From Bacteroides sp. (GTDB lineage: Bacteria > Bacteroidota > Bacteroidia > Bacteroidales > Marinifilaceae): 64,000 bases of DNA. Position 1 is the stretch's first letter. Each line of letters starts with the position of its first letter. Of this stretch, positions 21,552-30,573 are shown piece after piece. The position numbers were made by a program, and so were the translations under genes. Under the pieces are notes generated by a model. The model was not told where the DNA came from. It ran no database searches and worked only from the letters and a program-made list of their open reading frames with translations. Where the stretch lies: contig JAETOX010000001.1 of the NCBI GenBank assembly GCA_021771575.1, forward strand, positions 84,468 through 148,467, written 5' to 3'.

Positions 21552-22174
21552 TACTTCTGAATAATTACGTATGAACCTTTAGCTCCAGGAACGGATCCCT
21601 TCACCAACAACAAATTATTTTCAGGAATTACCTTCAAAACTTCCAAGTTCTCTACAGTAATCCGGTCTCCGCCCATACGGCCACCCATACGCATTCCTTT
21701 GAAAACACGGGCCGGAGTAGAACATGCTCCGATAGATCCCGGTTTACGGGTACGGTTGTGCTGACCGTGGGTAGTTTGTCCTACTCCACCGAAACCGTGA
21801 CGTTTCACAACGCCCTGATAACCTTTTCCTTTAGAGGTTCCAACGATATCAACGAAAGCTACATCCTGCAACATAGTCACATCGATTACATCGCCCAACT
21901 TGTGTTCTTCGGCAAATCCTGCAAACTCAACGAGTTTACGTTTCGGAGTTGTGCCTGCTTTCTTAAAATGTCCACTTAGCTGCTTCGTTGTGTGTTTTTC
22001 TTTCTTTTCATCAAAACCCAACTGAAGTGCTTCGTAACCGTCTTTTTCCAAGGTTTTCACCTGGGTTACGACACATGGACCGCATTCGATAACAGTGCAT
22101 GGGATACTTTTCCCCTCAACACTGAAAACGGAAGTCATTCCGACTTTTTTTCCAATTAAACCTGGTAATTTCAT
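21551..22174 (-). CDS. rplC: 50S ribosomal protein L3
   Basis: 207 aa. L3 starts large-subunit assembly and reaches the peptidyl-transferase centre. It opens [20 protein letters not shown], and has [20 protein letters not shown] near residue 125, the conserved extended loop. It is 54 bp after rpsJ and overlaps rplD by one base. Confidence 0.98.
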   Translation of the reverse strand: MKLPGLIGKKVGMTSVFSVEGKSIPCTVIECGPCVVTQVKTLEKDGYEALQLGFDEKKEKHTTKQLSGHFKKAGTTPKRKLVEFAGFAEEHKLGDVIDVTMLQDVAFVDIVGTSKGKGYQGVVKRHGFGGVGQTTHGQHNRTRKPGSIGACSTPARVFKGMRMGGRMGGDRITVENLEVLKVIPENNLLLVKGSVPGAKGSYVIIQK

Positions 22175-22228
22175 TTCTTTTCAAATAGGTTAATTCTTCT
22201 TTTTAACGACATAGGGTTTCGCCGTTAA

Positions 22229-22534
22229 CTACACTTTAATCTCTACTTCAACACCACTGGGTAATTCAAGTTTCATCAATGCATCGATCGTACCTGTAGT
22301 CGAACTATAGATATCGATCAACCGTTTGAAAGTGCATAATAAAAATTGTTCACGGCTCTTCTTATTGACAAAAGTAGAGCGGTTAACAGTAAATACTCCT
22401 TTGTGAGTAGGAAGTGGAATTGGTCCGCTTACTACAGCACCGGTAGCCTTTACCGTCTTAACAATCTTCTCAGCCGACTTGTCTACCAAGTTGTGATCGT
22501 AAGATTTTAACTTAATTCTGATTTTTTGGCTCAT
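22229..22534 (-). CDS. rpsJ: 30S ribosomal protein S10
   Basis: 101 aa. S10 is in the small-subunit head. It has [20 protein letters not shown] at the start and [20 protein letters not shown] near residue 36. In this window it follows fusA directly, with no tuf gene in between, the Bacteroidota arrangement. Confidence 0.98.
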   Translation of the reverse strand: MSQKIRIKLKSYDHNLVDKSAEKIVKTVKATGAVVSGPIPLPTHKGVFTVNRSTFVNKKSREQFLLCTFKRLIDIYSSTTGTIDALMKLELPSGVEVEIKV

Positions 22535-22551
22535 GTTTTTTGTTTATTATT

Positions 22552-22617
22552 GGTCCAAGAGGTCGAAGAAGTCTAAGAATCCAGGAAGATTTATTAGACA
22601 TCTCCGACGTTTTTGAC
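22552..22617. repeat. inverted repeat in the fusA-rpsJ spacer
   Basis: Left arm 22552-22582 contains GTCGAAGAAGTCTAAGAATCC. The right arm 22593-22617, read in complement, gives GTCAAAAACGTCGGAGATGT followed by CTAAT. The arms pair imperfectly around a short loop. The spacer is the junction between the str and S10 gene groups, so a processing or attenuation role is possible. Confidence 0.6.
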
Positions 22618-22621
22618 TTTT

Positions 22622-24724
22622 TTAAATTAAATCCACTCTTCCGTTTGCTTTTTCTACTACTTCCTTAGCGATATTCTTCGGAACTTCGGCATAGTGGTCG
22701 AATTCCATAGAAGAACTTGCACGACCGGAAGAAAGGGTACGCAATACGGTTACATAACCGAATTGTTCTGCCAACGGTACTTTAGCCGTAATTACCCGGG
22801 CTCCGATACGGGAATCCATCGACTCTACCTGTCCACGACGACGGTTCAAGTCGGCGATGATATCACCCATGAAGTCTTCCGGTGTAACCACTTCCAGTTT
22901 CATAATCGGCTCAAGCAATACCGGTTTCGCCTTCTGTGCAGCTTCTTTGTAACCGATCTTAGCAGCCATCTCGAACGACAATGCATCCGAGTCTACGGGG
23001 TGGAAAGAACCGTCCATCAAAGTAATCTTCAACGCCTCCAAATTATAACCTGCCAGCACACCGTTCTGCATAGCTTCTTTGAATCCTTTTTCAACGGAGG
23101 GGATAAATTCTTTCGGAATATTACCACCCTTCACTTCATTCACAAAAGTCAGGCCTTCTTTGCCTTCCTCTGCCGGTTCCATACGGAAGATAATGTCAGC
23201 AAACTTACCACGACCACCAGACTGTTTTTTGAATACATGCCGATGTTCAACAGCCATTGTAATCGCTTCTTTGTAAGCCACCTGAGGAGCTCCCTGGTTA
23301 CATTCTACCTTGAATTCACGACGTAAACGGTCAAGAATGATATCCAAGTGAAGCTCACCCATACCGCTGATCACAGTCTGACCAGAATCTTCATCAGTTT
23401 TTACTCGGAAAGTAGGGTCTTCCTCTGCCAATTTAGCCAAAGCCATCCCTAATTTATCGGTATCTTTCTGAGTCAACGGTTCAATAGCGATACCAATCAC
23501 TGGTTCCGGGAAGGTCATACTCTCCAGTACGATCGGTTTATCTTCAGAACATAAAGTATCTCCGGTACGAATATCCTTGAAACCTACACAGGCACAGATA
23601 TCTCCAGCTTCCAGTACTTCTTTGGGCTGCTGTTTGTTAGAGTGCATCTGGAACAAACGTGAGATCCGTTCTTTTTTATCAGTCCGTGGGTTATAAACAT
23701 ACGAACCAGCTTCGATCTTACCAGAATAAATACGAGTGTAACACAGACGTCCTACGAAAGGGTCCGTAGCAATCTTGAATGCCAGCGCCGACAGCGGAGC
23801 TTCAGGATCTACCGGGAAATGTACATCTTCTCCGGTTTTAGGATTGGTACCCTTACTGTTCGGAATGTCCAGCGGATTCGGCAAATAAGCAATCACTGCA
23901 TCCAACAGGTTCTGTACCCCCTTATTTTTAAAAGAAGAACCGCACATCACCGGACAAAAATCCATAGCGATCACTGCTTTCCGGATTACAGCCTTCAGAT
24001 CTTCCACCGTAATGGAATCCGGATCTTCGAAGAAACGTTCCATCAAAGCTTCATCCTGTACGGCAGCCGCTTCAACCAGTTTTTCTCTCCATTCCTGAGC
24101 TTCAGCCATCAGATTTTCCGGAATTTCTTTTATGGTAGCTTCCAAAGCCCCGTTTTCCCAAACGTATGCTTTCATTTCTACCAAGTCGATAATTCCCTGA
24201 TAGTTTTCCTCTGCACCGATCGGCAGCACAAGAGGAATCGGATTAGCCCCCAGTTTCTCTTTGATTTCGCGAACTGCTTTGAAAAAATCGGCACCCGAAC
24301 GGTCCATTTTGTTAACGAAAGCAATTCTCGGAACACCATATTTATTAGCCTGACGCCATACGGTTTCAGACTGAGCCTCCACTCCACCTACAGCACAGAA
24401 CAGTGCGACAGCACCATCCAATACACGTAATGAACGTTCTACTTCAACAGTAAAGTCAACGTGTCCCGGAGTGTCAATAATATTAATTTTATATTCGTTA
24501 TCCTGATATTTCCAGTAACAGGTAGTAGCAGCGGAAGTAATGGTAATCCCTCTCTCCTGCTCCTGCACCATCCAGTCCATGGTGGCGGTTCCATCATGAG
24601 TTTCACCGATTTTATGGTTTACTCCGGTGAAATACAGGATTCGTTCAGTAGTCGTAGTTTTACCGGCATCGATGTGAGCCATGATCCCGATATTTCTAGT
24701 GTAATGTAAATCTCTCTTTGCCAT
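22622..24724 (-). CDS. fusA: translation elongation factor G
   Basis: 700 aa, full length. EF-G drives ribosomal translocation with GTP. The GTPase domain has the P-loop [15 protein letters not shown] near residue 16, DTPGHVDF (G3) near 86 and [10 protein letters not shown] (G4) near 142. Domains II to V follow, with [20 protein letters not shown] in domain V. It lies 19 bp after rpsG. One gene copy is seen here; paralogues elsewhere cannot be judged. Confidence 0.98.
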   Translation of the reverse strand: MAKRDLHYTRNIGIMAHIDAGKTTTTERILYFTGVNHKIGETHDGTATMDWMVQEQERGITITSAATTCYWKYQDNEYKINIIDTPGHVDFTVEVERSLRVLDGAVALFCAVGGVEAQSETVWRQANKYGVPRIAFVNKMDRSGADFFKAVREIKEKLGANPIPLVLPIGAEENYQGIIDLVEMKAYVWENGALEATIKEIPENLMAEAQEWREKLVEAAAVQDEALMERFFEDPDSITVEDLKAVIRKAVIAMDFCPVMCGSSFKNKGVQNLLDAVIAYLPNPLDIPNSKGTNPKTGEDVHFPVDPEAPLSALAFKIATDPFVGRLCYTRIYSGKIEAGSYVYNPRTDKKERISRLFQMHSNKQQPKEVLEAGDICACVGFKDIRTGDTLCSEDKPIVLESMTFPEPVIGIAIEPLTQKDTDKLGMALAKLAEEDPTFRVKTDEDSGQTVISGMGELHLDIILDRLRREFKVECNQGAPQVAYKEAITMAVEHRHVFKKQSGGRGKFADIIFRMEPAEEGKEGLTFVNEVKGGNIPKEFIPSVEKGFKEAMQNGVLAGYNLEALKITLMDGSFHPVDSDALSFEMAAKIGYKEAAQKAKPVLLEPIMKLEVVTPEDFMGDIIADLNRRRGQVESMDSRIGARVITAKVPLAEQFGYVTVLRTLSSGRASSSMEFDHYAEVPKNIAKEVVEKANGRVDLI

Positions 24725-24743
24725 CTATCTTACTCCTTCTAAA

Positions 24744-25223
24744 TTAAAATCTGAAATGTGCGAATGCCCGGTTAGCTTCTGCCATACGGTGGGTATCTTC
24801 TTTCTTCTTGAAAGCAGCCCCTTCTTCTTTGTAGGCAGCCATAATTTCAGCAGCCAGCTTCTCAGCCATGCTATGTCCGCTTCTCTTGCGGGAGTAAAGA
24901 ATCATATTTTTAACAGAGATGGATCTTTTCCGGCTCGGATTGATTTCTGTAGGTACCTGGAAAGTTGCACCACCAACACGGCGGCTCTTTACTTCCACTT
25001 GGGGAGTAATATTTTCCAGCGCCTGCTTCCAGATTTCCAGAGCAGATTTCTCTTCTTTTTTTGCCATTTTTTCGTCAACGATATCCAGTGCGTCATAAAA
25101 GATTTTGAACGCAACAGTCTTTTTACCGTCCACCATCAGGTCATTAACAAACCTCGTCACCAATACATCGTTGAATTTAGGATCCGGTAACAGGATTCTC
25201 TTCTTTGGTTTAGTTTTTCTCAT
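24744..25223 (-). CDS. rpsG: 30S ribosomal protein S7
   Basis: 159 aa from the ATG at 25223, giving [21 protein letters not shown] longer in-frame start at 25253 would add ten residues not found in the family and is rejected. S7 starts assembly of the small-subunit head. It has [19 protein letters not shown] near residue 85 and ends [13 protein letters not shown]. It lies 128 bp after rpsL. Confidence 0.96.
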   Translation of the reverse strand: MRKTKPKKRILLPDPKFNDVLVTRFVNDLMVDGKKTVAFKIFYDALDIVDEKMAKKEEKSALEIWKQALENITPQVEVKSRRVGGATFQVPTEINPSRKRSISVKNMILYSRKRSGHSMAEKLAAEIMAAYKEEGAAFKKKEDTHRMAEANRAFAHFRF

Positions 25224-25351
25224 TCTCTTTTCGTTTACGAATTTGTTCGTCAAGCTGCCCTTTATTTGGTCTTCAACGGTTTCACAACCATTTACTCAAC
25301 TGTTTTTTCCGGGAACGCTTCATAAACACAATTCCTGTTAGTCACTAATTT

Positions 25352-25756
25352 TTATTTTTTGCCTTTAGCTGGAGCAGCCTGACCCGGCTTCGGTCTTTTA
25401 GCACCGTATTTAGAACGTCCCTGACAACGACCGGTTACACCGGCAGCATCCAACGTTCCGCGAACCAAGTGATAACGTACACCCGGAAGGTCTTTCACAC
25501 GACCGCCGCGAATCAACACGATGGAGTGTTCCTGCAGGTTGTGGCCTTCTCCCGGAATATAAGCATTCACTTCTTTTCCGTTGGTCAATCTAACACGTGC
25601 TACCTTTCTCATGGCTGAGTTCGGTTTTTTTGGAGTGGTCGTGTAAACACGTACACATACTCCTCTTCTCTGCGGGCAAGAATCTAAAGCAGGAGCTTTA
25701 CTCTTATCCTGGATCTTTACTCTTCCTTTTCTTACTAACTGTTGAATAGTAGGCAT
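25352..25756 (-). CDS. rpsL: 30S ribosomal protein S12
   Basis: 134 aa. S12 controls decoding accuracy and is the classic streptomycin-resistance target. It has [20 protein letters not shown] near residue 28; the lysine of TTTPKKPNS and [17 protein letters not shown] near 92 are wild-type at the common resistance positions (Lys, Lys/Arg) as far as can be judged. It is the first gene of the superoperon, with a promoter about 50 bp upstream. Confidence 0.98.
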   Translation of the reverse strand: MPTIQQLVRKGRVKIQDKSKAPALDSCPQRRGVCVRVYTTTPKKPNSAMRKVARVRLTNGKEVNAYIPGEGHNLQEHSIVLIRGGRVKDLPGVRYHLVRGTLDAAGVTGRCQGRSKYGAKRPKPGQAAPAKGKK

Positions 25757-25804
25757 TACAAGTACTCTTTTTTAAATTATTATACTTTTCTCCAAAATGG
25801 AGTG

Positions 25805-25836
25805 CAAATGTACTGAGCTTTTTCCTATCTACCAAA
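25805..25836 (-). promoter_or_regulatory. consensus promoter of the str/ribosomal superoperon
   Basis: On the minus strand TTTG (25836-25833) is followed after 20 bp by TACATTTG (25812-25805), an exact match to the Bacteroidota TTTG / TAnnTTTG consensus. The predicted transcript start, near 25798, leaves a leader of about 40 nt before rpsL. It is the best-placed promoter for the 29 genes that follow. Confidence 0.78.
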
Positions 25837-26031
25837 TGTTCCTGTGATTTTTTTCATAAAAAAAGGTAAGATTGTCAGAAAGTTACCGAAATATTCCGCT
25901 CTACCCCATCTATAGTCAGTCATACAAAATGAATGGCATAATAAAGATAGAAAGCATACTGTATTCCCTAGACAGATCTTTTTATATAACGAAATAAGCC
26001 TTTTTTATAAGAGAATGAAATTCAGTAGCTG

Positions 26032-26100
26032 TACCTTTGCCGAAAATAATAGATGGTCATGAGAACAAACTTTTTATCTCTATTATTATTATCAGGAGAA
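26032..26100 (+). promoter_or_regulatory. promoter-like -7 box and ribosome binding site of a decayed gene
   Basis: TACCTTTG at 26032-26039 matches the TAnnTTTG element exactly; no clear TTTG is found 19-20 bp upstream. AGGAGAA at 26094-26100 is a good ribosome binding site 9 bp before the ATG at 26110. Confidence 0.45.
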
Positions 26101-26109
26101 GCGATTAAT

Positions 26110-26634
26110 ATGGAAATCCGGTTAAATGCATTGGGAGGAACATTTCCCTATCACCTCTGCTTGCAAATTGATAATCTCGAATCGGCTTCCATCGATGATA
26201 CAGAATGTCGTGGCAAAGAAAATATTTTCAGTTGGAAAAATGAAGGCGAAGCAGGACCGGTCATATTTGCTTTCGACTAGAAAGACAAAAAAGGGAAAGA
26301 TGGGGCCCAATATTATAACACAGAAATTATCGAACGTCATACCTTGGAACAGGAACAGTTGAATATCATCATCTACCTGCAAGATGGAATTAAAGTGAAA
26401 GACTTGAAACACTCCGCTTTCAATTTCTTCCTGTGTAAAGACGACGGGACAGAAATTCATCTGAAAGGTTATAAACCGACGGCCGCTTTTGAAGAAAGAT
26501 ACAATGAAATTGTAGAGACTAACGAACACCTCCACAAAACGATTCCTTATTATACGATGAATAACTTTGTCTAAAAAGCCTATAAATCGTTTACCGAATG
26601 GGTAAAATCCAGTGATAGTCAACCGACGGACTAG
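26110..26634 (+). pseudogene. decayed gene of unknown family, with in-frame stops
   Basis: Reading from the ATG at 26110 gives MEIRLNALGGTFPYHLCLQI and so on. TAG at 26278-26280 and TAA at 26572-26574 interrupt it, and it ends at TAG 26632-26634, all in one frame. The segments between the stops read like ordinary protein (QDGIKVKDLKHSAFNFFLCK; KAYKSFTEWVKSS), about 170 residues in all. I do not recognise the family. It is AT-rich, has no neighbour on its strand, and lies between the ribosomal operon and the first SusCD module. It is probably a dead gene; recoding of the stops is unlikely because both TAG and TAA occur. Confidence 0.6.
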
Positions 26635-26719
26635 TATAACTCATCTTATAAGGTTCCGCAAAACTGCATTACTGTACATTAAATCAATCGAAAAGGTCCA
26701 GACCTATCGGACGGCAATA

Positions 26720-26756
26720 AGAAATCGCGATAAAATGTGTTTTTATCGCGATTTCT
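26720..26756. terminator. perfect hairpin downstream of SusCD module 1
   Basis: AGAAATCGCGATAAAA (26720-26735) pairs perfectly over 16 bp with 26741-26756 around a 5-nt loop. It lies 55 bp after the last gene of module 1 and so probably ends that minus-strand transcript. On the minus strand, however, only TTCTTATT follows the core stem, not a clean T-run. A bidirectional role is possible. Confidence 0.6.
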
Positions 26757-26810
26757 ACATTAAACACGGATAAGTCTCCTCACTTGTTCAGACTTACCCG
26801 ACACACCACC

Positions 26811-28370
26811 TCAATATCTTTCCCGGTAAACAATATCAACCGGTTTGGCGAAACCATTATATTCTTTATGCAAAGTCACTTTGCCATTCATCCTGTCCGG
26901 GATATTCACGATACGAATCATACCTCCATTCTCTCCCCCTTTGTCCGAACCAATAATCAACCGATATTCCATATCCAACCCCAACTTGCCATATTCACCG
27001 TACTGAAACCAATTAAATTTGATAAACGTAATTTCCTCTTCCGAAAAATCTATTTTTTCACCATTTTCGTCCAATATATCCAGTTTCCGCCATTCTTTAT
27101 AGGCCATATCGTAGAGATAAATCACGTTATCGACCACATAGAATAGGTAACGATAATGCATGTGCACAGCAAACAATTCAGCACGTTCAATGTCCGGAGC
27201 ATCGATTTGGTAATAGTAATTACTCAATTGGGCAAAGGAATTGTACCATAAATTACCGAATCCATGCAACCACAATTTTCCGGCCTCATCACGCAAGATG
27301 ACATACGAACTATTGCCATCATGCCTGGTATTAGCCGCATAAACAAACTCTTTTCCCGTTACCATCGGGAAAACCTCATTCGCAACCGGAGGAATACGGC
27401 AAGATGTTTCGTTCCAGGCAAGCCCCAGTTGTACAAACCGTTTGTTATCCGTATCATAAAGAATAACAGGTGGTTCATAATATCCCCATACACCATCGGC
27501 CGATGTGATAATAAAGGGAGCGACTTTAAAGGTGTTTCCTTCGCCCGCTATGTTGTTTCTGGGCAATTCATAGATTATTCTTCCTGATGTTTTACAATAC
27601 ACTTCGGTCGTTGTCAACAACACCGAACAGGGATATGCACCGGAACCATACATCGGATCGAGACAAACTATGGCGGTAGGAACAAATACTTCCGGTATTT
27701 TTCCCATGTCATACTTTAAATTAAATGCTTCTTCCCAAGCCAAACTTTCCGAATCCAGATAACAGGCTCCTGTTTCGGACATCAATATGATTTTATCTCC
27801 CGACCCTGTAATATTTAACACTATACTTTTGGGACCTTTTTTATTTGGTAGTGCATAATCGTTGAGCAAATTGCGAATCATCAATTCCTGATTACCGTAT
27901 TTAGAAATCATATCCAAACGCACTTCACCCTTTTCGTCACACAACACCAACCAACCTTCCGTTGTCTGAATAATCACCTCCAAATCGAAATGCCGGCGCC
28001 AGGTCACCTCTGTTTCCCGGTCCAACACATTCAAATAAACAGCGTATTTTCCCAACGGCAATTCAACAAAATAGTTCAAATTCTTTTCTTTACCGATCTC
28101 GTACTCGAATTTTTGGCCAGTTTTATTTTCTTGCGCTACGGCCACCCAAGTATACTCATAATCTCCGCTTCCGGCAGCCAATGTATGTTCCAGTTCAGGA
28201 ATGACCTTCAAGGTATCCACATTTTTAAATACCGTCACCAATGTGTCGGGTATTCCTGCAATAGAAATCTCATCGATATCCTCATAACTGTAATTCCCTT
28301 TATCATCGTAACATGAATAAAACATAACAGTTATCAACCATACAATCAAATATATATTCTTTCTCATCAT
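26811..28370 (-). CDS. PKD-like family lipoprotein, module 1
   Basis: 519 aa. The signal peptide ends at a lipobox (MFYSC, Cys at about 20), so it should be a surface or periplasm-facing lipoprotein. It opens with YDDKGNYSYEDIDEISIAGI, a start shared with the two paralogues at 38994 and 52604, and I assign it to the PKD-like lipoproteins of Bacteroidota by this resemblance. The rest has many aromatic, beta-rich repeats (for example YVILRDEAGKLWLHGFGNLW) suggestive of a propeller, but the fold is not proven. It is the last gene of module 1, 9 bp after the DUF4843-like gene. By position it may be a surface-exposed accessory of the SusCD pair that binds ligand; its real function is unknown. Confidence 0.8.
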   Translation of the reverse strand: MMRKNIYLIVWLITVMFYSCYDDKGNYSYEDIDEISIAGIPDTLVTVFKNVDTLKVIPELEHTLAAGSGDYEYTWVAVAQENKTGQKFEYEIGKEKNLNYFVELPLGKYAVYLNVLDRETEVTWRRHFDLEVIIQTTEGWLVLCDEKGEVRLDMISKYGNQELMIRNLLNDYALPNKKGPKSIVLNITGSGDKIILMSETGACYLDSESLAWEEAFNLKYDMGKIPEVFVPTAIVCLDPMYGSGAYPCSVLLTTTEVYCKTSGRIIYELPRNNIAGEGNTFKVAPFIITSADGVWGYYEPPVILYDTDNKRFVQLGLAWNETSCRIPPVANEVFPMVTGKEFVYAANTRHDGNSSYVILRDEAGKLWLHGFGNLWYNSFAQLSNYYYQIDAPDIERAELFAVHMHYRYLFYVVDNVIYLYDMAYKEWRKLDILDENGEKIDFSEEEITFIKFNWFQYGEYGKLGLDMEYRLIIGSDKGGENGGMIRIVNIPDRMNGKVTLHKEYNGFAKPVDIVYRERY

Positions 28371-28379
28371 ATTCCTTGT

Positions 28380-29123
28380 TTATTGGGCCTGTGGTCCCAT
28401 TACCATTTCTGTAACACCGTCTTCTTCATAAACAGTCCGTCCTGCCGCTTTTTCGTCAGCCAGGTATTTTTTCATATACGATCCGATATACCCCATTCGA
28501 GAAAGTACATAACCTGCTTCTTCGGGGCTTTTATTAAACTCTTCCCGTGGAATATCCATTTCATCGCAAATCAAAGCAAACTTCTTCACCGAGAATTCTC
28601 CAAACATATACGGATTCCATTGTGAAGGCGGCTCGTTCATAAATTCTGAAAACAGTAATGTCAGCTTTAACCTCTGCGTCTTTACCCAAGAAGTCGAATC
28701 ACTGGAACCATAATCGTAATAGGTGGTAAAATGCTCATTAGGCAACAGTTCCATATCAATCCCTTTTTCTTCCGTCTGCAAGGCTTTCGTCCGGAGCATA
28801 GTAATAGGAATCACGAGGGAAACCTCTCCTTTCTTTACAACATACCCTTTTTCTAACGGCTCAAAATCCACACCTTCCACAGCATTTACCGGTGTAAATT
28901 TGATATTCACCGGACGGTCGTAATCTGCCACCTTGCCTATCACTTTCAAATGGATATCCTGTACTTGTGTCCCATGTTCACTATCAACATAAGTAAAAGA
29001 AAAACGCATTGTATCCGATATCTCATTCAGGTAAATGGCATCAGTACCACTATATACCTCATATTCCGACTTACAACTGCTCAATATTGCCAAAAGCAAT
29101 ATAAAAATCATATTCTCTTTCAT
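28380..29123 (-). CDS. DUF4843-type lipoprotein, module 1
   Basis: 247 aa, with a lipoprotein signal (LAILSSC). The opening EYEVYSGTDAIYLNEISDTM and the middle part TDYDRP-like (KVADYDRPVNIKFTPVNAVE), followed by GVDFEPLEKGYVVKKGEVSL, resemble Calx-beta-like or DUF4843 proteins encoded next to susCD genes. It begins 10 bp after susD and is followed 9 bp later by the PKD-like gene. Function is unknown; an outer-membrane surface lipoprotein in the transport complex is likely by position. Confidence 0.75.
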   Translation of the reverse strand: MKENMIFILLLAILSSCKSEYEVYSGTDAIYLNEISDTMRFSFTYVDSEHGTQVQDIHLKVIGKVADYDRPVNIKFTPVNAVEGVDFEPLEKGYVVKKGEVSLVIPITMLRTKALQTEEKGIDMELLPNEHFTTYYDYGSSDSTSWVKTQRLKLTLLFSEFMNEPPSQWNPYMFGEFSVKKFALICDEMDIPREEFNKSPEEAGYVLSRMGYIGSYMKKYLADEKAAGRTVYEEDGVTEMVMGPQAQ

Positions 29124-29133
29124 AACTCACTTT

Positions 29134-30561
29134 TTAACGAAAATCAGTTTCACTTAATGGCAACGGAACAACATATTTTGCTGCATCCATTTCCAAATCG
29201 ATATTTTCCGAATAAGAATGTAATACCGGCACATTCAAACGCTTATAATAAAAAAATAACTGTCCTTCTCCAAAAAATTCCCTCCTGTATTCATCCCGAA
29301 GCATTACGGTCAATTGAGTTTTATCCTCTAATTCTTTCACTCCTCTGTTAAACAACACGATATTGAGTGCCTCCAACGCCTCCGTTTCATCCACAGCAGT
29401 CTCCGCAATAATGTAATACATTTCCGTCACCCGAATCAAAGGAATCAATTTAGTCCATACTTCCGTCGACGACACATTTTCATATTTATGAAAACACCTG
29501 TAATCCCGGGCGGCCCCCTCTACCCAAATCGGCCTGTTACGCCAATCCAGCAAATCCCAGGTAAATAATTCATCTACGTGTTTTTTGGGTGAATATACTT
29601 GTGCAGGCTCCAGAGTCGGACTGAAATAATTCGTAAAAATATCTTCACGTGCATTGTAATAAGCGGCGAACAACAATTCTGAAGAAAAAATTCTGTCCGG
29701 ATTCTTTGTATTATCCATAATCATCCTGCGTTCGGTCCAGGGAAACCATTGCTCTTGTACAGCCGTGACGGCTTTTGCTTCCCGATAAGCTTCCGGACCA
29801 TTGTCTGCCCATAAAAACACCCTTGCTTTCAAAGCTTTTACAGCATAATAGTTCAAACGCTGTGTACGATAAGTATAATAATTCAACCCATCTTCCGAAT
29901 TTTTGTTCTGCGGTCCTTCTGTAATAATCGGGTCGGACTCATTTAACAAACGCTCTGCCTCATTCAAATCTTCCAATACTTTCTCTACGACCTGAGCAGC
30001 CGGCAAAAGAGAACCGGCAGAAATCGAGTATACTGTATTATAAGGGATAGACAAATCGGCTTTATTGGTGGCATACACCGGTCCAAACAAACGCAACATA
30101 TCAAAATGCAGAAAAGCACGGAGCGCCATTGTCTCACCAACAATCATCTTCCGCATTTGTCCGGTCAGTACTTCTTTGTTTTTCTCGGCATACTCCAACA
30201 ATTTATTACAATTGGCAATCAGCGAATAAGCTTTTTCCCATACTGCGGCAAATTTATTCTTCGCATAGTCTGTCGTATAATTATAGGTTCCCAAGCGGTA
30301 GGCATTAGTCGTATTACCCGAAAAATCATATCGCTGTGCTAAAATCTCTATGGCATCTACCGACAATTCGCCACCATACAACGCACTATTACTTAATTCC
30401 ACATAAATTCCATTCAAGGCTGTACGAAATCCTGATTCCGTACTGAACAACTGCTCGTCGGTCACTTGATTTTCGGGCTGCACATCCAACCAGGAGTGGC
30501 ATCCTGAAAACATGCCCGTTAGACAAACAAGTAATCCTATCAATATATATTTCCTATTCAT
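29134..30561 (-). CDS. SusD/RagB-family outer-membrane lipoprotein, module 1
   Basis: 475 aa. SusD proteins cap the SusC transporter and capture ligand at the cell surface. The lipobox is FSGC (Cys at about 21), followed by HSWLDVQPENQVTDEQLFST, the standard start, then ETALNGIYVEL-like TPR-type helices. Family features include ALRAFLHFDMLRLFGPVYAT near residue 148 and REFFGEGQLFFYYKRLNVPV near the end. It is 12 bp after its susC. Nothing indicates which ligand it binds. Confidence 0.92.
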   Translation of the reverse strand: MNRKYILIGLLVCLTGMFSGCHSWLDVQPENQVTDEQLFSTESGFRTALNGIYVELSNSALYGGELSVDAIEILAQRYDFSGNTTNAYRLGTYNYTTDYAKNKFAAVWEKAYSLIANCNKLLEYAEKNKEVLTGQMRKMIVGETMALRAFLHFDMLRLFGPVYATNKADLSIPYNTVYSISAGSLLPAAQVVEKVLEDLNEAERLLNESDPIITEGPQNKNSEDGLNYYTYRTQRLNYYAVKALKARVFLWADNGPEAYREAKAVTAVQEQWFPWTERRMIMDNTKNPDRIFSSELLFAAYYNAREDIFTNYFSPTLEPAQVYSPKKHVDELFTWDLLDWRNRPIWVEGAARDYRCFHKYENVSSTEVWTKLIPLIRVTEMYYIIAETAVDETEALEALNIVLFNRGVKELEDKTQLTVMLRDEYRREFFGEGQLFFYYKRLNVPVLHSYSENIDLEMDAAKYVVPLPLSETDFR

Positions 30562-30573
30562 AACTTCTATTTT

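Noticed and set aside
22694..23326. Plus-strand open frame of 210 codons
   Set aside because: It lies wholly inside fusA on the other strand and has no family features or ribosome binding site.
26278..26574. Stop-codon recoding (for example TAG read as an amino acid) in the gene at 26110
   Set aside because: Both TAG and TAA interrupt the frame, and all other genes in the window use normal stops, so decay is simpler.
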